A stretch of DNA of 64,000 nucleotides from the NCBI GenBank assembly GCA_032622095.1, contig CP136068.1, positions 185,461,960 to 185,525,959 of the forward strand, given 5' to 3'. Origin of the DNA: Siphonodentalium dalli. Its lineage: Eukaryota > Mollusca > Scaphopoda > Gadilida > Siphonodentaliidae. The translations under genes were made by a program, and so were the position numbers. Below the pieces are notes generated by a model, which saw only the letters and a list, made by a program, of their open reading frames with translations, made no database searches and had not been told where the DNA came from. How positions within the stretch are numbered: position 1 is the stretch's first letter; each line of letters starts with the position of its first letter. This document shows positions 22,005-34,227 of this stretch, piece after piece.

Positions 22005-22195
22005 CTGCAGGGTTGGGGCGATTACATGCCAATGTAATCGATTACGATTACAATTACTTTTGATTTACATGATTACGATTACGATTACTGATTACATATT
22101 TTTCAATGTAATCGATTAAGATTACAATTACTTTAGTAAATGTAATCGATTACTTTTCGATTACATCTGATTACAATTGTTAGTTTCCAGCCATA
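22005..22195. mobile_element. hAT-type transposon fragment rich in ATTACGATTAC
   Basis: CAGGGTTGGGGCGATTACAT begins a run of GATTACGATTAC and ATGTAATCGATTAC words on both strands. This layout is known from hAT-like elements in several animals. The far end was not found. Confidence 0.55.
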
Positions 22196-22262
22196 GGAAT
22201 AAATAATTAGGCTGCCTATGGGAGACTTGGCAAACTTTCAGGAAGCTGCAATCATGGGAGGG

Positions 22263-22662
22263 TTAACCCTTTACCCAACAGAAGGGCCCTGTGCCAATGC
22301 ATTCTCTTATATATGCGAGTCGACCATAGGTCGCCTCGCATATATAAGAGAATGCATTGGCTTAACACATTAAAAATTATAAAATTGTTAAAGAATGTAA
22401 GAAAAAATGGTAAAAAGTGTTAAAAAAAGATTTTTTTTAGGCCAATGCATTCTCTTATATATGCGAGGCGACCTATGATCGACTCGCATATATAAGAGAA
22501 TGCATTGGCACAGGGCATAACTGTAACTATCACAATGTGGTCAATGAGCCGGTTCCAATGATACCCATATTTGTATGGTTCTATTGAGACAGACCGAAGA
22601 TATTTTAGGCTGTTGAAGCTTTATTTGGCCGGTTTTGGCCGGTTTGTTGGGTAAAGGGTTAA
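22263..22662. mobile_element. MITE family B, copy B1 (TTAA target)
   Basis: TTAACCCTTTACCCAACAG at the left and TTTGTTGGGTAAAGGGTTAA at the right. Inside are the two inverted hairpins shared with family C, then a tail with GAGACAGACCGAAGATATTT and GGCCGGTTTTGGCCGG. TTAA target duplication suggests a piggyBac-like origin. No transposase. Confidence 0.92.
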
Positions 22663-23340
22663 ATACATTGGTTCATAACTGAAAACATAAACATGATTTA
22701 AACATGGCGCGTGCACGTATAATGAAGAAACCTGGGCAATTATTCCCGCCTCTGGCTAGTTTGAACTTACCACGTGGAAGATTTTGGGATTTTACATTAA
22801 ACAGAGTAAATTGTATCATCTAACCTTGAACTTAAGTAAAGAGTGCCTTCAATTTCTCATATATATATAGAGTCGTCACGAAAAGTGACAAGAAAATCGC
22901 CATATATGTCGCTTCGAATTATGTCTCTCTATATATATGCCAAGATTTGCGATATTATATATAGGAATTCGTGGAAGATAAAATCAAATAAATTTTCTTT
23001 CAAACTATATGAAGTGTCTGTAATTTGAAGCGGGTTGACCCGATTGGAGTTGTTTGACCCGCGTGGTTGGAGCGGTCAACCGTTATAATTTAGGGAAAAT
23101 CGAATGACGATGACATAAAGAGTGCGTCATTCTGGTGATGGTATATTATAGGTCCCATCGGGCACAATTTATAATCACGCTCGTGTTATTGTTTCCAGTT
23201 AGACTCCCTAATCAAATAACTGTATTCAGAGAAGACTGGACTATTTCACATGCACCGGCATATCACATTTTCACCAGGTAGGCACATATAATTTCATTTG
23301 GAATGTAACGTGTAGGAATTCTGCTCGTGATGAGTAAAAT
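22663..23340. other. Unassigned spacer
   Basis: No repeats shared with the rest were recognised and no gene motif was seen. Confidence 0.3.
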
Positions 23341-23800
23341 GTGACCCGACATATCAAATCCAGTCGTAAGTCGGGATTTTTTTTTACCCTGTGCCAATGC
23401 ATTCTCTTATATATGCGTAATCGTATTTTTCATTCCTCGTGTGGTTTTTGTGGTGGGGTGCAAATTTTGATTCATTTCTGGTTAAATGCGCCCAGAATAT
23501 ATATATAAGAGAATGCATTGGCCTAACAATTTTTTACAATTTTAATAATTTTTTCTTGTATTCTTTAACAATTTTATAATTTCACCCATACAGAGCCCCA
23601 GACAAACATGAGCAGACGACACTCTTCTATATGGTTCTATATATGTGTGGGGCTCCCTGCAGGGTAATGGATGTTTTTTTATTTTATGTACTAAAAATTG
23701 TAAGAAACATTTATTTAAAAAAAATGATAAAAAATTGTTAGGCCAATGCATTCTCTTATATATGCGAGGCGACCTATGGTCGACTCGCATATATAAGAGA
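23341..23800. mobile_element. Family C, copy C5, left part, with broken left hairpin
   Basis: Starts GTGACCCGACATATC. The left hairpin is split at 23418-23500 by about 80 bp of foreign sequence (TCATTCCTCGTGTGG). The middle is standard. The right hairpin stops at ATATAAGAGA (23800) and resumes at 24790 after a 990-bp insert. Confidence 0.85.
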
Positions 23801-24789
23801 TTCTAATGCACTTAGGCCAATATACCCCCGGAAACACCACATATTTGCGGGGGGTTATTCATTCAATAACCTGTCGCAATGTATAGTCCGGTTCACCGCT
23901 TCAATGTTAGATATTCCTACGCGCTAATAGCCGTTAGCTGAATTCCTAATCTCGGCCATGTCCAATCCAGCCCCGCTCACTGTTCCGTTTCACTCCATGA
24001 CGTCACCCTTACGCAGTACATGCCGGCGACGTTACGGAGTAGATTATAGAGTTGGCGCCCTTGCTACTGACTTCCGTTACTAGCTCGTTGCTATATAAAC
24101 AAACCAGCTACGTTGCTTTTGTCGAAAGTTGACAGTCAGTACATTCGCCCTGTATACATGTACTTTCAGAAAATACAAAACACCACACCGGTATATCCCA
24201 ACATTGTCAGTGTCTCGATATCATTTGACCAAATTTCTTCACATGAATCCGCGACAGACACGGGGTGAAATACATGGCATTGAGTAAACAATTTCCCATT
24301 GTTTCAATTCAAGTTCAAGTTCGCGGTAAAATCAAAACCGCAATTTGTAAGTGGTAAACATCTGAAAAAGACATCAGGTACATGCAGAAACTGATTGTTG
24401 TGCATATTTATTTCTATTTGAGGTGGCAATTTTTCATGTTTATCAGCATTTCAACGATAAGAGCGATGGTAATTGAGGGACTATATTTTATCTAGCGCAT
24501 TAAATTTAAAATAAAAAGTCGTGAATTGGCTGAGTGTTTTCTATGGCCGCACATTTCGTTGATAATTACGAGACATTTGTTTGTCTAAATAACGTTTTTA
24601 AGTTCGATGAGCATTAGAATGGGGATAACAGTGTGGTGTTTTGTGATTTCGGAAAGGTACATGGCGAATATACTGTGGCAAATACCCATTAATGGGCTCC
24701 GGCTCCGCCGTCGCCCATTAACTAAATTTGCCACAGTATATTCGCCATGTACCTTTCCGAAATCACAAAACACCACACTGTTATCCCCT
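23801..24789. mobile_element. Insert of about 990 bp inside C5
   Basis: It interrupts the right hairpin of C5, between AAGAGA and AATGCATTGG. AATGCA occurs just inside the left junction and at the right junction. The insert ends in a palindrome (24621-24788). It also has a GC-richer patch with a TATATAAAC word at 24090. No reading frame. Origin unknown. Confidence 0.6.
24621..24788. repeat. 168-bp foldback, arms about 78 bp
   Basis: GGGGATAACAGTGTGGTGTT through CCCATTAATGGGC pairs almost perfectly with the inverse ending TGTTATCCCC. The loop is about 13 bp (CCGGCTCCGCCG). The outer edge abuts the C5 fragment. Confidence 0.92.
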
Positions 24790-24852
24790 AAATGCATTGG
24801 CACAGGGTGAAAAAAATCCCGACTTACGACTGGATTTGATATGGCGGGTCAC
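24790..24852. mobile_element. Family C, copy C5, right end
   Basis: AATGCATTGGCACAGGGTG to GGCGGGTCAC completes the element started at 23341. Confidence 0.85.
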
Positions 24853-24936
24853 AATTTATAATCACGCTCGTGGTGTAGGAATTCTGCTCGTGAGGAGTAA
24901 TATGTGATCCATGCAACCCAAATTTGTGTATACATA

Positions 24937-25408
24937 CACGGTGTGGAATCATGTGGTTTCGATGTTGGTGAGTACCACTCATTTAAAACGTGCAAACGCA
25001 CAAAAACATAATATATGAGGAACTGACACAAAACATAGCATTTTGACTGTTACGAACATATGCTAGTTTATTTTTAAAACAAAGTGATACCTTTGTTGTT
25101 AGGAAATACTCAGTAGTTTTCTATAACATTCTGACCAATGTAGGTGGGTCGGAAGCTCGTAGGATACACAAGTCCATACATCTAGGAGAATCATTCGACT
25201 GACAACTTTGGTGAGAATGTTAGAGCAAACAACTGTGAGTTTGAACACAAATGAAGTATCAGCTTGTTTGAAAAGTAGTATAGCATGCATAATATTTTGT
25301 TCGTAGCTGCCAAAATAGAATGTAATATATCATTATCGTTTACAAACGCCTCGGCCATTTTGAATGCGTGATACTCATCAACTCGAAACCACGTGATTCC
25401 CCACCGTG
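24937..25408. mobile_element. MITE family G, copy G2 (best ends)
   Basis: CACGGTGTGGAATCATGTGG at the left, and AACCACGTGATTCCCCACCG then TG at the right, form inverted ends of about 40 bp. ATA lies on both sides. The interior has the ACATTCTGACCAA inverted pair. No frame. Confidence 0.87.
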
Positions 25409-25424
25409 ATATTTGGTTAGAATA

Positions 25425-25770
25425 ATTCGTTCGGTGTCAGTCGTTCGTGCAGAGCTATGAATCCAGTTACGTCCGTAGAGAACATGATCCACCAGTTCAT
25501 GCTATGAACCCAGCTTGTTTATGTTGTGACAGGGAAATTTATAACATTGAACAAAACAAAAACAGTGCAGGTAATATATTTCATAGTTAATACCTGTTCC
25601 TTAATAATGTATTTCACAGAATGTGAAGGTCCCAACTAGAAATTGCACGATTTAAGTGGTTTGTGTGGATTTACCTTTGCGTCGCTTACAATCATGGAAT
25701 TTCTTCCGGGCAATTAATTTAATGTTAATTGCGATATCGGCTCACAAAAGTCACAAAGACATGCAATCTC
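25425..25770. mobile_element. Diverged relative of element N
   Basis: TTGCGTCGCTTACAATCATGG, TTAATTGCGATATCGGCTCA and the TGACAGGGAA words match N1 (46240-46380 and ends) in order. Ends eroded. Confidence 0.55.
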
Positions 25771-25787
25771 GAGCAGGAACCACCCTA

Positions 25788-26044
25788 GTGGTGATAATGA
25801 TGATGAAGATGATGGAGATGATAAAACGATGATGCCGATGACGGTGACACAAACACATACAGATGGCGGTTTCTGATGACGACGATGATATTGATGACGA
25901 TAGTTGAGGATGATGATGATGATAGCGGCGACAATGATTATGCTGATGATGCGGACGATAAGCCTTCTAATGATGACGGTGGGGATGACAACGAAGATGA
26001 TGATTATGATTACGATGATGATGATGATGATTATGATGATGATG

Positions 26045-26077
<33 letters not shown>

Positions 26078-26150
26078 CTGATGATGATGAAGATTAGCAT
26101 AATACAGATGACGATTAGAGTGATGATGAGATGATGACGATGACTATGTT
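25788..26150. repeat. GAT trinucleotide repeat tract
   Basis: Long imperfect (GAT)n. All six frames here encode Asp-, Met- or Ile-rich runs and should not be called genes. Confidence 0.95.
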
Positions 26151-26238
26151 GTAAATAGTGTATATATGTTTACATTCATTTCTAATTTCATGTTAATTCA
26201 TGATTGAGTTATTAAAGCATTCCAATTCCAGAAAAATA
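26140..26238 (+). mobile_element. Probable retroelement 3' tail
   Basis: AATAGTGTATATATGTTTAC then GAGTTATTAAAGCATTCC parallels the tail at 17640-17745. Confidence 0.4.
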
Positions 26239-27405
26239 ATTCTCAAAAATATATTTATTGCAAAATTTTATAATTTACCAAGCGGACCCGCCAGATAAAT
26301 ACCTGTTGTTTCCAATACCACACGAAGTCACACTCAGAAGTATGTGCAACTCTGTAACTTTTGCTCCACAGAGTCGCATGGAAATTCCCCATTCAAAATA
26401 TCCTGCAAGCGCATATGGCAGAATTCAGGGGAGAGAAATCGTGCTATTTTCCTATAAGCAATCACAGAGTTAGCCTCCACTGAATTCGAAAATCATGTTT
26501 GTAAAATAATTAAACCTTCAAAGGGGCATATCTTGTTATCACTATTGGTATGAAATAAAAATCAGACTTAGAGTTCTATAGGTTCATATTTGAACGATTC
26601 GGGTCATGCTGATTTTAACGAATTGAGTAATATTAAACTACTTTAATTTGTTGACGAAAGTCTATCTCGGTGATCTCCGTTTGACACCCCAGAAAATAGG
26701 AAGGCGATTATACACTTCGCGCCCAATTACGATTTGGTGAAAACAAAGCAAAAATCAACTTTCCCTTCAGCAGAAATCATGCATGCAGTGTGTTTCACTG
26801 TGGAGAATTAGGTCAAACCAGATGATCGGTTCATGAGGATCCAATACAGTAACGACCTCACGATGACATTGTGAATGACCTCAGACACAAATGCACTTTA
26901 AATGATCCGGAATATGATAATTGATATATTATTCTCAAACTGTTACATACAGGTCAGCTGTTGTTCACATCATAAAAAGATTATAATAACTACGGCATGT
27001 GAGTGTCATAACGACAACAATCACAAACAAAAAAAACCCTTCAATGTGAGCTCATCATCTCAGCATTCAGAAGTCTCGGATGGGTAGCCACTAACCCTCA
27101 CCATTGTCTGATCAACCCACAATAGCTGACACCAACACCCCGCGGAGCTTCCTGAAACTGTTGACCCAGTAACACGCGTTGAAAATAAGAACAGTGCGTG
27201 TATAGTAGGCTATAGACATTAAAAAGTTGTTTTTATTTCATTTAACTCTCAATTTAGAAACGAATATTAATTCATGCATCTCAATTTCCCCAGTTTCTCT
27301 TTCTGTTCGCTTGTGAATGAATACACTGGTGTGAAATTCAATGCTTCGTGATTCGAAATCCGTTTGATAAAATCGTAAAGAAGTATTGAATTGTGCCACT
27401 CACGT
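26239..27405. other. Unassigned stretch
   Basis: The 71-codon frame at 26258-26473 (plus) is non-repetitive but has no recognised motif. No mobile-element boundary was found. If the window holds host introns or intergenic DNA, this is one such place. Confidence 0.3.
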
Positions 27406-27526
27406 CCGGTGCTTCGCATAGAGTGCACTTCGCTATAGGTCTGCCTATTTTACATAGAGTGCACTTCGCTATAGGTCTGCCTATTTTACATAGAGTGCAC
27501 TTCGCTATAGGTCTGCCTATTTTACT
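27406..27526. repeat. 36-bp tandem repeat, 3 copies
   Basis: CATAGAGTGCACTTCGCTAT recurs three times with no difference. Confidence 0.93.
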
Positions 27527-27841
27527 ATTTTATCGGCGATTTCGCATTCAGGATGTACGCAAAATATAACCAAGGTAAGTAAGACCTTTATGACTTCAGA
27601 AATAAAATAACTTCAGCTTCAGAATCTCTATCTAGCTTTGTGAGTAGCTATCATATGCTACAAGTACAGAACCTCACTACTAATTTGGAAGGTATAAGAT
27701 AGGTTGAAAAATACACACAAAGTATTGATATATCGGCTTCATATGCTCTGAAAAAATACTGTTCACGATCAGAGCCATGTTCCAGCTGTTTTAACTTTTT
27801 GTGAAGTGAAAAAAAACACTCTCTATTTCTACCATATATAT

Positions 27842-28519
27842 ATTGGCTGCGGACACACGTACCACAGTGGCGATGGCAGTGTAGGTGTGATAATTTATTA
27901 TGGTGGAGTTTGGTGACAATTGGTCCGTCATAATTCTGTGCCATAGCTATCAATGTCGACCGCTGATTTTCCGCACAATGAGTCGACTGGACCAATTAAC
28001 CATTGCTTTTCACCAATGTTGATCTCTACTCATTACGTTTTGCTAAATTGTAATTCACGACGATATATATAATTGCACGATAGATCGTCCAGAATTGTGT
28101 TTGACCGTGGCCTGGTGGCAATTCCTCGTTGACTCACATATATATTATTGTGGTACGTTTTTTTTATATGATCTCAATGCATGTTTATCTACTTATATTA
28201 ATTTCATTATTAAGAACAATCATGGCTGTTGAGATGGGTTATTCATTAAGTTATCAAGTGGACTTGTGTGTTAGCATGCAAATATAACACTGCGTGTTGA
28301 GTAAAGATCAACATCGACAAGACATTCAGGTAGATACATCCTCGAGAGATCGACCGTCGCTGGTAGATCTTGGTAGACTCATTGTGCGAATTTTCAGAGG
28401 GCGACATGGCTTGCTATGGCATATTAATTATGACAACCAATTGTCACCAAACTCCACCATAATAAATTGTCACACCCACTATGCCATCGCTACTAAAGGT
28501 ACGTGTGTCCGCAGCCAAT
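27842..28519. mobile_element. Inverted-repeat element family I, copy I1
   Basis: ATTGGCTGCGGACACACGTA at the left is matched by its inverse at the right. Arms of about 150-170 bp pair through TTTGGTGACAATTGGTC. I2 (29620-30325) is a second copy of similar length. Long frames in it (27651-27995 minus, 28294-28713 plus) are arm artefacts. Confidence 0.85.
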
Positions 28520-28966
28520 CATGCATAAATAGACCAACACGGAACGCTCTTTTCTGTTCCATACCATGTAATTGGCTGTTTTTGTTTGGGACCCTAACAT
28601 CGTGCACAAAATCTTATTTGGTGATTGGTCAGCTGCCAATTGGGTCACCGGGTTTACATCTCAATAATGCGAAGAGTGTATCACGAACAGAAAATTACAA
28701 ACTATTGACCTAATCTGAACTAATCAATAAACGCGGTCATGAGAAAGAATTGGGCGTGCTTTTAAAAGTACAGCCGAATTGTACTTGAAGCCAGTTATTT
28801 ATATCGATCACGTTATCGTAGCTAAGAGTTTGGAAATCATTGGGCTGACTTAATCTGATGTGTGGGCTTGTCTCAAATTGTCGGCAGATATCGTGAAAAT
28901 AAATAAGAATACACTCACGTTTTTTATGGGAATAAATCATCAAAAAGCTATATCAATATACAAAAA
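28520..28966. other. Unassigned spacer
   Basis: No supported feature. Confidence 0.3.
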
Positions 28967-29560
28967 ATGAATGTAGTGGGTGTGTGTTATTGGGGGATAC
29001 GGCGCTGTGGTCTTTCATGAATGTAGTGGGTGTGTGTGTTATTGGGGGATATACGGCGCTGTGGTCGATAATGAATGTAGTGGGTGTGTGTTTTATTGGG
29101 GGATACGGCGCTGTGGTCGTTAATGAATGTAGTGGGTGTATGTGTTTTATTGGGGGATACGGGGCTGTGGTCGTTAATGAATGTAGTGGGTGTGTGTTAT
29201 TTGGGGATACGGCGCTGTGGTCGTTAATGAATGTAGTGGGTTATTGGGGGTACAGTGCTGTGATCGTTAATGAATGTAGTGGGTGTGTTTTATTGGGGGA
29301 TACGGCGCTGTGGTCGTTAATGAATGTAGTGCCGTGTGGTATTGGGGGATACGGCGCTGTGGTCGTTAATGAATGTAGTGAGTATGTGTGTTATTGGGGG
29401 ATACGGCGTTGTGGTCGTTAATGAATGTAGTGGGTCTGTGTTTTATTGGGGGATACGGCGCTGTGGTCGTTAATGAATGTAGTGGGTGTCTGTGTTGTTG
29501 GGGGATACGGCGCTGTGGTCGTTAATGAATGTAGTGAGTGTGTGTGTTATTGGGGGACAT
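28967..29560. repeat. Tandem repeat, unit about 50-60 bp, 11-12 copies
   Basis: GGGGGATACGGCGCTGTGGT and TAATGAATGTAGTGGGTGTG alternate with variable GT-rich spacers. The 145-codon plus-strand frame across it is an artefact of the repeat. Confidence 0.93.
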
Positions 29561-29619
29561 CCATGACATCCATGACATCCATGACAAACACCGTAAGTGA
29601 CTTCGTGACCACAGGGTCT

Positions 29620-30325
29620 ATTGGCTGCGGACACACGTACCACCGTTGCTATGACAAAGTAGGTGTGACCATTTATTATGGTGGAGTTTGGTGACAATTG
29701 GTCGTCATAATTAATATGCTATAGCTAACCATGTCGCCCGCTCATATTTTCACAATGAGACTTCCAAAGTTCGTTATGATCAGCCTTTTACTTTTACTTT
29801 TGAATGGTCTTTGTATATAGAGTTCGCTTTGTTTATTCAAGATACTTTCTCGCAGCTGCATTTCCTCCAACAGTTCCGACACAGCTTCATCGGCCCACAT
29901 GATAATGTTGCGTAGAACTATACGCCGCAAAAATAAAAAAAGAAGCAATTGGGGAACTGTCTTAATACGCAAGCAATTAATATAAGTAGGTAAACATGCA
30001 TTCAGATCATATCAGTAAAACGTACTGCGTGCATGATATGTGAGTGAATGAGGGATTGCCACAGTCAAACACAATTCTGGACGATCGATCGTGCAGTTAT
30101 ATATATCGTAGAGAATGCAATGTAGCAAAACGTAATGAGTAGAGATCAACCTTGGTGAAACGCAATGGGTTAATTGGTCCAGTCAACTCATTCTGTGGAA
30201 ACTCAGCGGGAAACATGGCTATCTATAGCACAGAATTATGACGACCAATTGTCACCAAACTTCAACATAATAAATTGTCACACCTACTATGCCATCGCTA
30301 CTGTAGTACGTGTGCCCGAAGCCAT
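29620..30325. mobile_element. Inverted-repeat element family I, copy I2
   Basis: Starts ATTGGCTGCGGACACACGTA and ends with the decayed inverse GCCCGAAGCCAT. Arms match I1. The left end lies about 60 bp beyond the 50-60-bp array. Confidence 0.83.
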
Positions 30326-30417
30326 TTGTATAATGAACAGTAGTTTGATAATGGTGTGGGCTGGAGCTTCTCGGTACGATACTAGACACTTCATAACGAG
30401 GTTGATAATGAGGAGAG

Positions 30418-30605
30418 GCACAGGTAACACACACCGAGAGAAAATGATCCAGATCACATCTAGATTTAACGATTACATATATCATGGAAGGGCATCAGTT
30501 TTGTACTAAACGCCACCTTGTGGTGACTATGGAAATAAGAACTAACAGATTCATGAATCGGAGAGCATTGGGGTTACCGTTTACGGTCTGCTGTTGTTGT
30601 ATTCA
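30418..30605. repeat. Direct duplication, copy 1
   Basis: ACACACCGAGAGAAAATGAT, GGAAGGGCATCAGTTTTGTA and TTGTGGTGACTATGGAAATA recur in order at 31066-31240 with moderate divergence. Once J is removed the copies lie about 260 bp apart. Confidence 0.75.
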
Positions 30606-30694
30606 ACTCCAAAACTTTGACCTGTAACACTGAACAAACGGATCCAATATGGCCGCCACTCGGTGACAATGGGTATTGATTCAGGTAGCACACA

Positions 30695-31065
30695 CAGGGG
30701 CGCCGGAAGAGGGGGGCAGAGGGGGCAGCTGACCCCCCTGCCCTTGACCAAGGGGGCGAGCGGTGGCAGGACTTGCCCTTTTTCTGGAGACAGAAAATGT
30801 TTTTTGTGTGTTTAATCTCGTGTTTTTATAGCAAAATGTGACTTTTTTGGTCCAAATACCACCAATTTCACACGCAATATCAATGTTTTGTCAATTTTAT
30901 CACAAAACGGCCATAAAAACTGACAAATACTATTAAAATAGGGATTTTTGCCACAATGAATATGTGGTTATTTTCCATAGTTTGCGGAGAAAATGCCCTT
31001 TTTTGCGGAAAAGTGCCCTTTTGTTGGCTCTGCCCCCCTGCCCTTGGATGCTTCCGGCGCCCCTG
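30695..31065. mobile_element. hAT MITE J with perfect 8-bp target duplication
   Basis: CAGGGGCGCCGGAAG at the left and CTTCCGGCGCCCCTG at the right are exact inverses. AGCACACA is present on both sides (30687-30694, 31066-31073). CAGGGGC-type ends with 8-bp duplications are typical of hAT elements. The interior is A/T-rich with no transposase. Near-perfect ends point to recent activity. Confidence 0.95.
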
Positions 31066-31240
31066 AGCACACACCGGGAGAATATGAGCCAGATCACTCT
31101 AGATTGTATTATTACACATATCACAGAAGGGCTTCTCATTTGTACTAGACGCTACATTGTGGTGACTATGGAAAATAACCAACAGGCTCATTTGAGGGCA
31201 TTGGGTCTTTTTCTTTCATTGTTTGCTGTTGGTCTTTGCA
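31066..31240. repeat. Direct duplication, copy 2
   Basis: Second copy of 30418-30605. J landed at its left edge. Confidence 0.72.
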
Positions 31241-32395
31241 CTCCCTTCAGTACTATGTGTGACATTTTACTCATAAAACATCTGTAGCTCACACATGGGT
31301 GACTAGATAACTGAATATATTGACATCCGATACATGTTCATCCCTCTAACAATATGTCGACAACACAAGGGCAAATGGCGTAACCTTCAAAGGGTTGTTA
31401 TTTTTTTCGCATTGGAAATATACGGATTTAAAAAAGCGCTGGCTGACGACAAGGGGCGATACTCTATCTTTGCTGCTCTCCTCTCAATCTCTCATATACT
31501 CCTGCTTCGCTATCTATGTGCATTATGTGCGAATGAGCTAGGGAGTTGTGTGCTGGTTGGGTCTGACCAAAATGCAGACAGGTGACACACGATACAGGTG
31601 TTAGACCCTGCAATTTCCTTTTGTCAATTTGTTTGCCAAATTATAATGATGTTTGCCATTTTTTATTGAAGTGTTTTGCCGTTACAATTCATTCTGGCTT
31701 GATCTAGACCACTTTCAAATGAATATGGACAGTTCAGTTTCTCAGAATTATGCAGAATGAATTGTAACCTACAAAAGTCTCAAATAAATAAATGCGACAT
31801 TTCTTCCCATTCCGTGTAGGTGCGGGCAGCAGTAAGTTTTGCGTAGGGGACTGAACTCTGCATGGATCTTGGCATAAACCCTCCACGACTCAATACAAGT
31901 GCAATCACATTAACTACATCGTACTAACACTTCATAACCAGTTGTTCTGTGTAGCTTTCGTAATATAACAATAAAACGTAAATCTACGGCATGTTCTAAC
32001 AGTGTATACATACAATCAATTTGGGACATTTTACGAATCGCGTTCGTTCGGAGCGTAACATGTGCCATAACTCTATTTAAAAGTTCTAAAAAATAGTAAC
32101 GAAACAAATATCCCACTTGATTATCGCATTTCTGAAGAGAGATACATATACATGTATATACAACATGCGACAATGGGGACAAAAGTAAATGGGGAGAAAA
32201 GAAACACACATATATGAACTACGTCCTAATAAATAGCATATACATGTATACACGCTTACAAAAACAAAAACATATTCATCGCAGTGTAGCATCAGTGGAT
32301 GCATGGTTGTTTCAGCCTCGCAATTTTAAGTTTCCGAAGAAGGGGCGATAACTCTACGTGTTGTTGAACAGATCGTCAACGCCGGTCGATCCCAT
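31241..32395. other. Unassigned stretch with one dispersed repeat
   Basis: 31660-31765 matches 776-870. Frames at 31334-31585 (plus) and 31910-32304 (minus) carry no recognised motif. Confidence 0.35.
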
Positions 32396-32705
32396 TAAAG
32401 TCATGTGTAACACTCCGGTTGGGTGATCAAATATAAATGGAGAATAATCTTGCTCAAAGCTGCTCAAAGTAGTTATATTTACGAATATTAATCCAAATTT
32501 ACACCGCCATTCTTATATATTAATTCAATGTAATGACTCTCTGGCGAAATCATTTGCGTTAGTTTACCGCCGATTGTTGCCTCCCGAATCAAGATGTAAA
32601 TATTTACTAGTAGAATGTTACATTCCACCAGTTGGCATAGCGTCTGAGTACTAACTTATCAGTTTCACGCACCCGAACAAGTCCACAATATGTCTTTAAT
32701 ACCAG
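32396..32705 (+). mobile_element. Dispersed repeat family P, copy P1
   Basis: AACACTCCGGT, then CAGTTGGCATAGCG, TCAGTTTCACGCACCCGAAC and ATATGTCTTTAA, are shared in order with P2 and P3. The boundaries are sharp at the 3' side after GTCTTTAA. Class unknown. Confidence 0.75.
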
Positions 32706-32861
32706 AACTTAGAATCAAGTGCACTTGGATGTACACGCATGCGCAGGCTACGCTACTATGTGAGTCTGATACTCTCTATGAGTGTCGATAAGAGAGGTAA
32801 TTGGTAAAAAAAATTATGCACCATGCATGCGTGAGCAAATTCGATAAGATTTTGTGAAAAC

Positions 32862-33008
32862 CCTGTGCCAATGCATTATCTTATATATGCGAGTCACCCA
32901 TATATAGTATCAGAGAATACATTGGCAAGCGATATCTACACTGACCTTGTATATATAAGCCAGTGATGATTTTACATATGCGAGGCTCCCAATGGGAAAT
33001 TGTTAACC
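32862..33008. repeat. Decayed family C/B hairpin relic
   Basis: CCCTGTGCCAATGCATTATC and GCGAGTCACCC, later GCGAGGCTCCC, are eroded hairpin arms. Confidence 0.65.
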
Positions 33009-33314
33009 CATGCACATGCATGATTTAGAGAAAATAAATATCTTTACACAATGTCAAGAATTGGATAAGAGCAAGTCACATGACACACAATTACCAGCCA
33101 GTTATATCATTAACAATTATTTTCACCTTCACGATAAGGTCATAGCGAAAAGGTATAATATGTTTTCATATATACCCGCCTTTATTCTTTAATTTATATC
33201 GTGGACAATGTGACCCCTGTCGCTGAATAGAATATTCGCATGGTGCTAAATAAATAAGGGGTATTTACACATCACACACAAAGCTTAATAAGCGGGGATT
33301 GCATGGGTTAAGAG

Positions 33315-33728
33315 CTGGCATGCAAATAGTGTGTCTGTCATGTTCAGAATGAGGTCCTCAGAGGGTGAATTTAGTGACGCTATCCCATACGGCGGGCTAG
33401 AATAATCATATTCATGACCCTCCGGGAACATCATTCTGCTTAGGCCTCAACTGCTATGGGTGATGTTCACCCATTATAGACACTTCGTCTATGCATGTTA
33501 TCTTATGCAAATTAGGGGATACAGAAATTTCCCAGAAGGGAAACGGTAATTAAACAATGTTAATTTGAGACTATTATAGATACTTCCCCAGAAGATTAGA
33601 CCTAACCAAAATGAGGTCCACAGAGGGTGAATTTGGTGATTCTAGAACGCTATGCTGGATAGCATCACCAAATAACCCTTTGGTGACCTCATTCTGCAAA
33701 TGACAGACACACTATATGCAGGCTTGGT
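33315..33728. mobile_element. hAT-like MITE family D, copy D3 (old)
   Basis: Both GAATGAGGTCC hairpins and the right end GACACACTATATGCAGGCTTG are visible, with many substitutions. The flanks GTTAAGAG and GTTTAAAG match at 6 of 8 positions, compatible with a worn target duplication. Confidence 0.82.
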
Positions 33729-34227
33729 TTAAAGATTCAACAGTTCTATATAATTTTATGTCGGTAATATTTATGCCGGTCTAGAAGTTTACAATATAAT
33801 TATTTGCTTCGCGATATTCCTTGCGACGCAATAGAACGACCGCTAAACATATAAATGAGTAACACAATTGGAAACCATCCCACTGAATGACCGTTTATGT
33901 GCGATCCTATTACAGAAGTTCACGAGTCCGCCTTGCTCAAGGGTGTTTTGTAAAGTTTGGGATGGGATAACCTAGTCGGTGTGACTAATCAAATTATAGC
34001 TTCGATTTGGTAAACAACGTAAGCATCAGTTGAACTATGAAATATTTCGTTGTCTGAGAACAATACTGTCTTAAGTTCAAATTGACTTGCGGGGGTACCC
34101 ATACACATATCATCAGACGGGATGGGAGGGGGTGCCCATACACACAATCCTCACTCACAAAAGACATTATAATTCCGAATGTTCGATCGCGTTTAGTGCC
34201 GGTTCAGTCGTTGAATATATTTTGGTG
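33729..34227. other. Unassigned spacer
   Basis: A short duplication of GGGTACCCATACACA-like words lies near 34090-34145. No gene. Confidence 0.35.

Noticed and set aside
25714-26134. Asp-rich, Met-rich and Ile-rich frames
   Set aside because: Translation of a GAT trinucleotide tract in different phases.
27651-28713. 114- and 139-codon frames as genes
   Set aside because: They lie in the arms of inverted-repeat element I1 and reappear, disrupted, in I2.
28984-29694. 145- and 82-codon plus-strand frames
   Set aside because: Produced by the 50-60-bp tandem array; repeated NECSG and GDTALWS words only.
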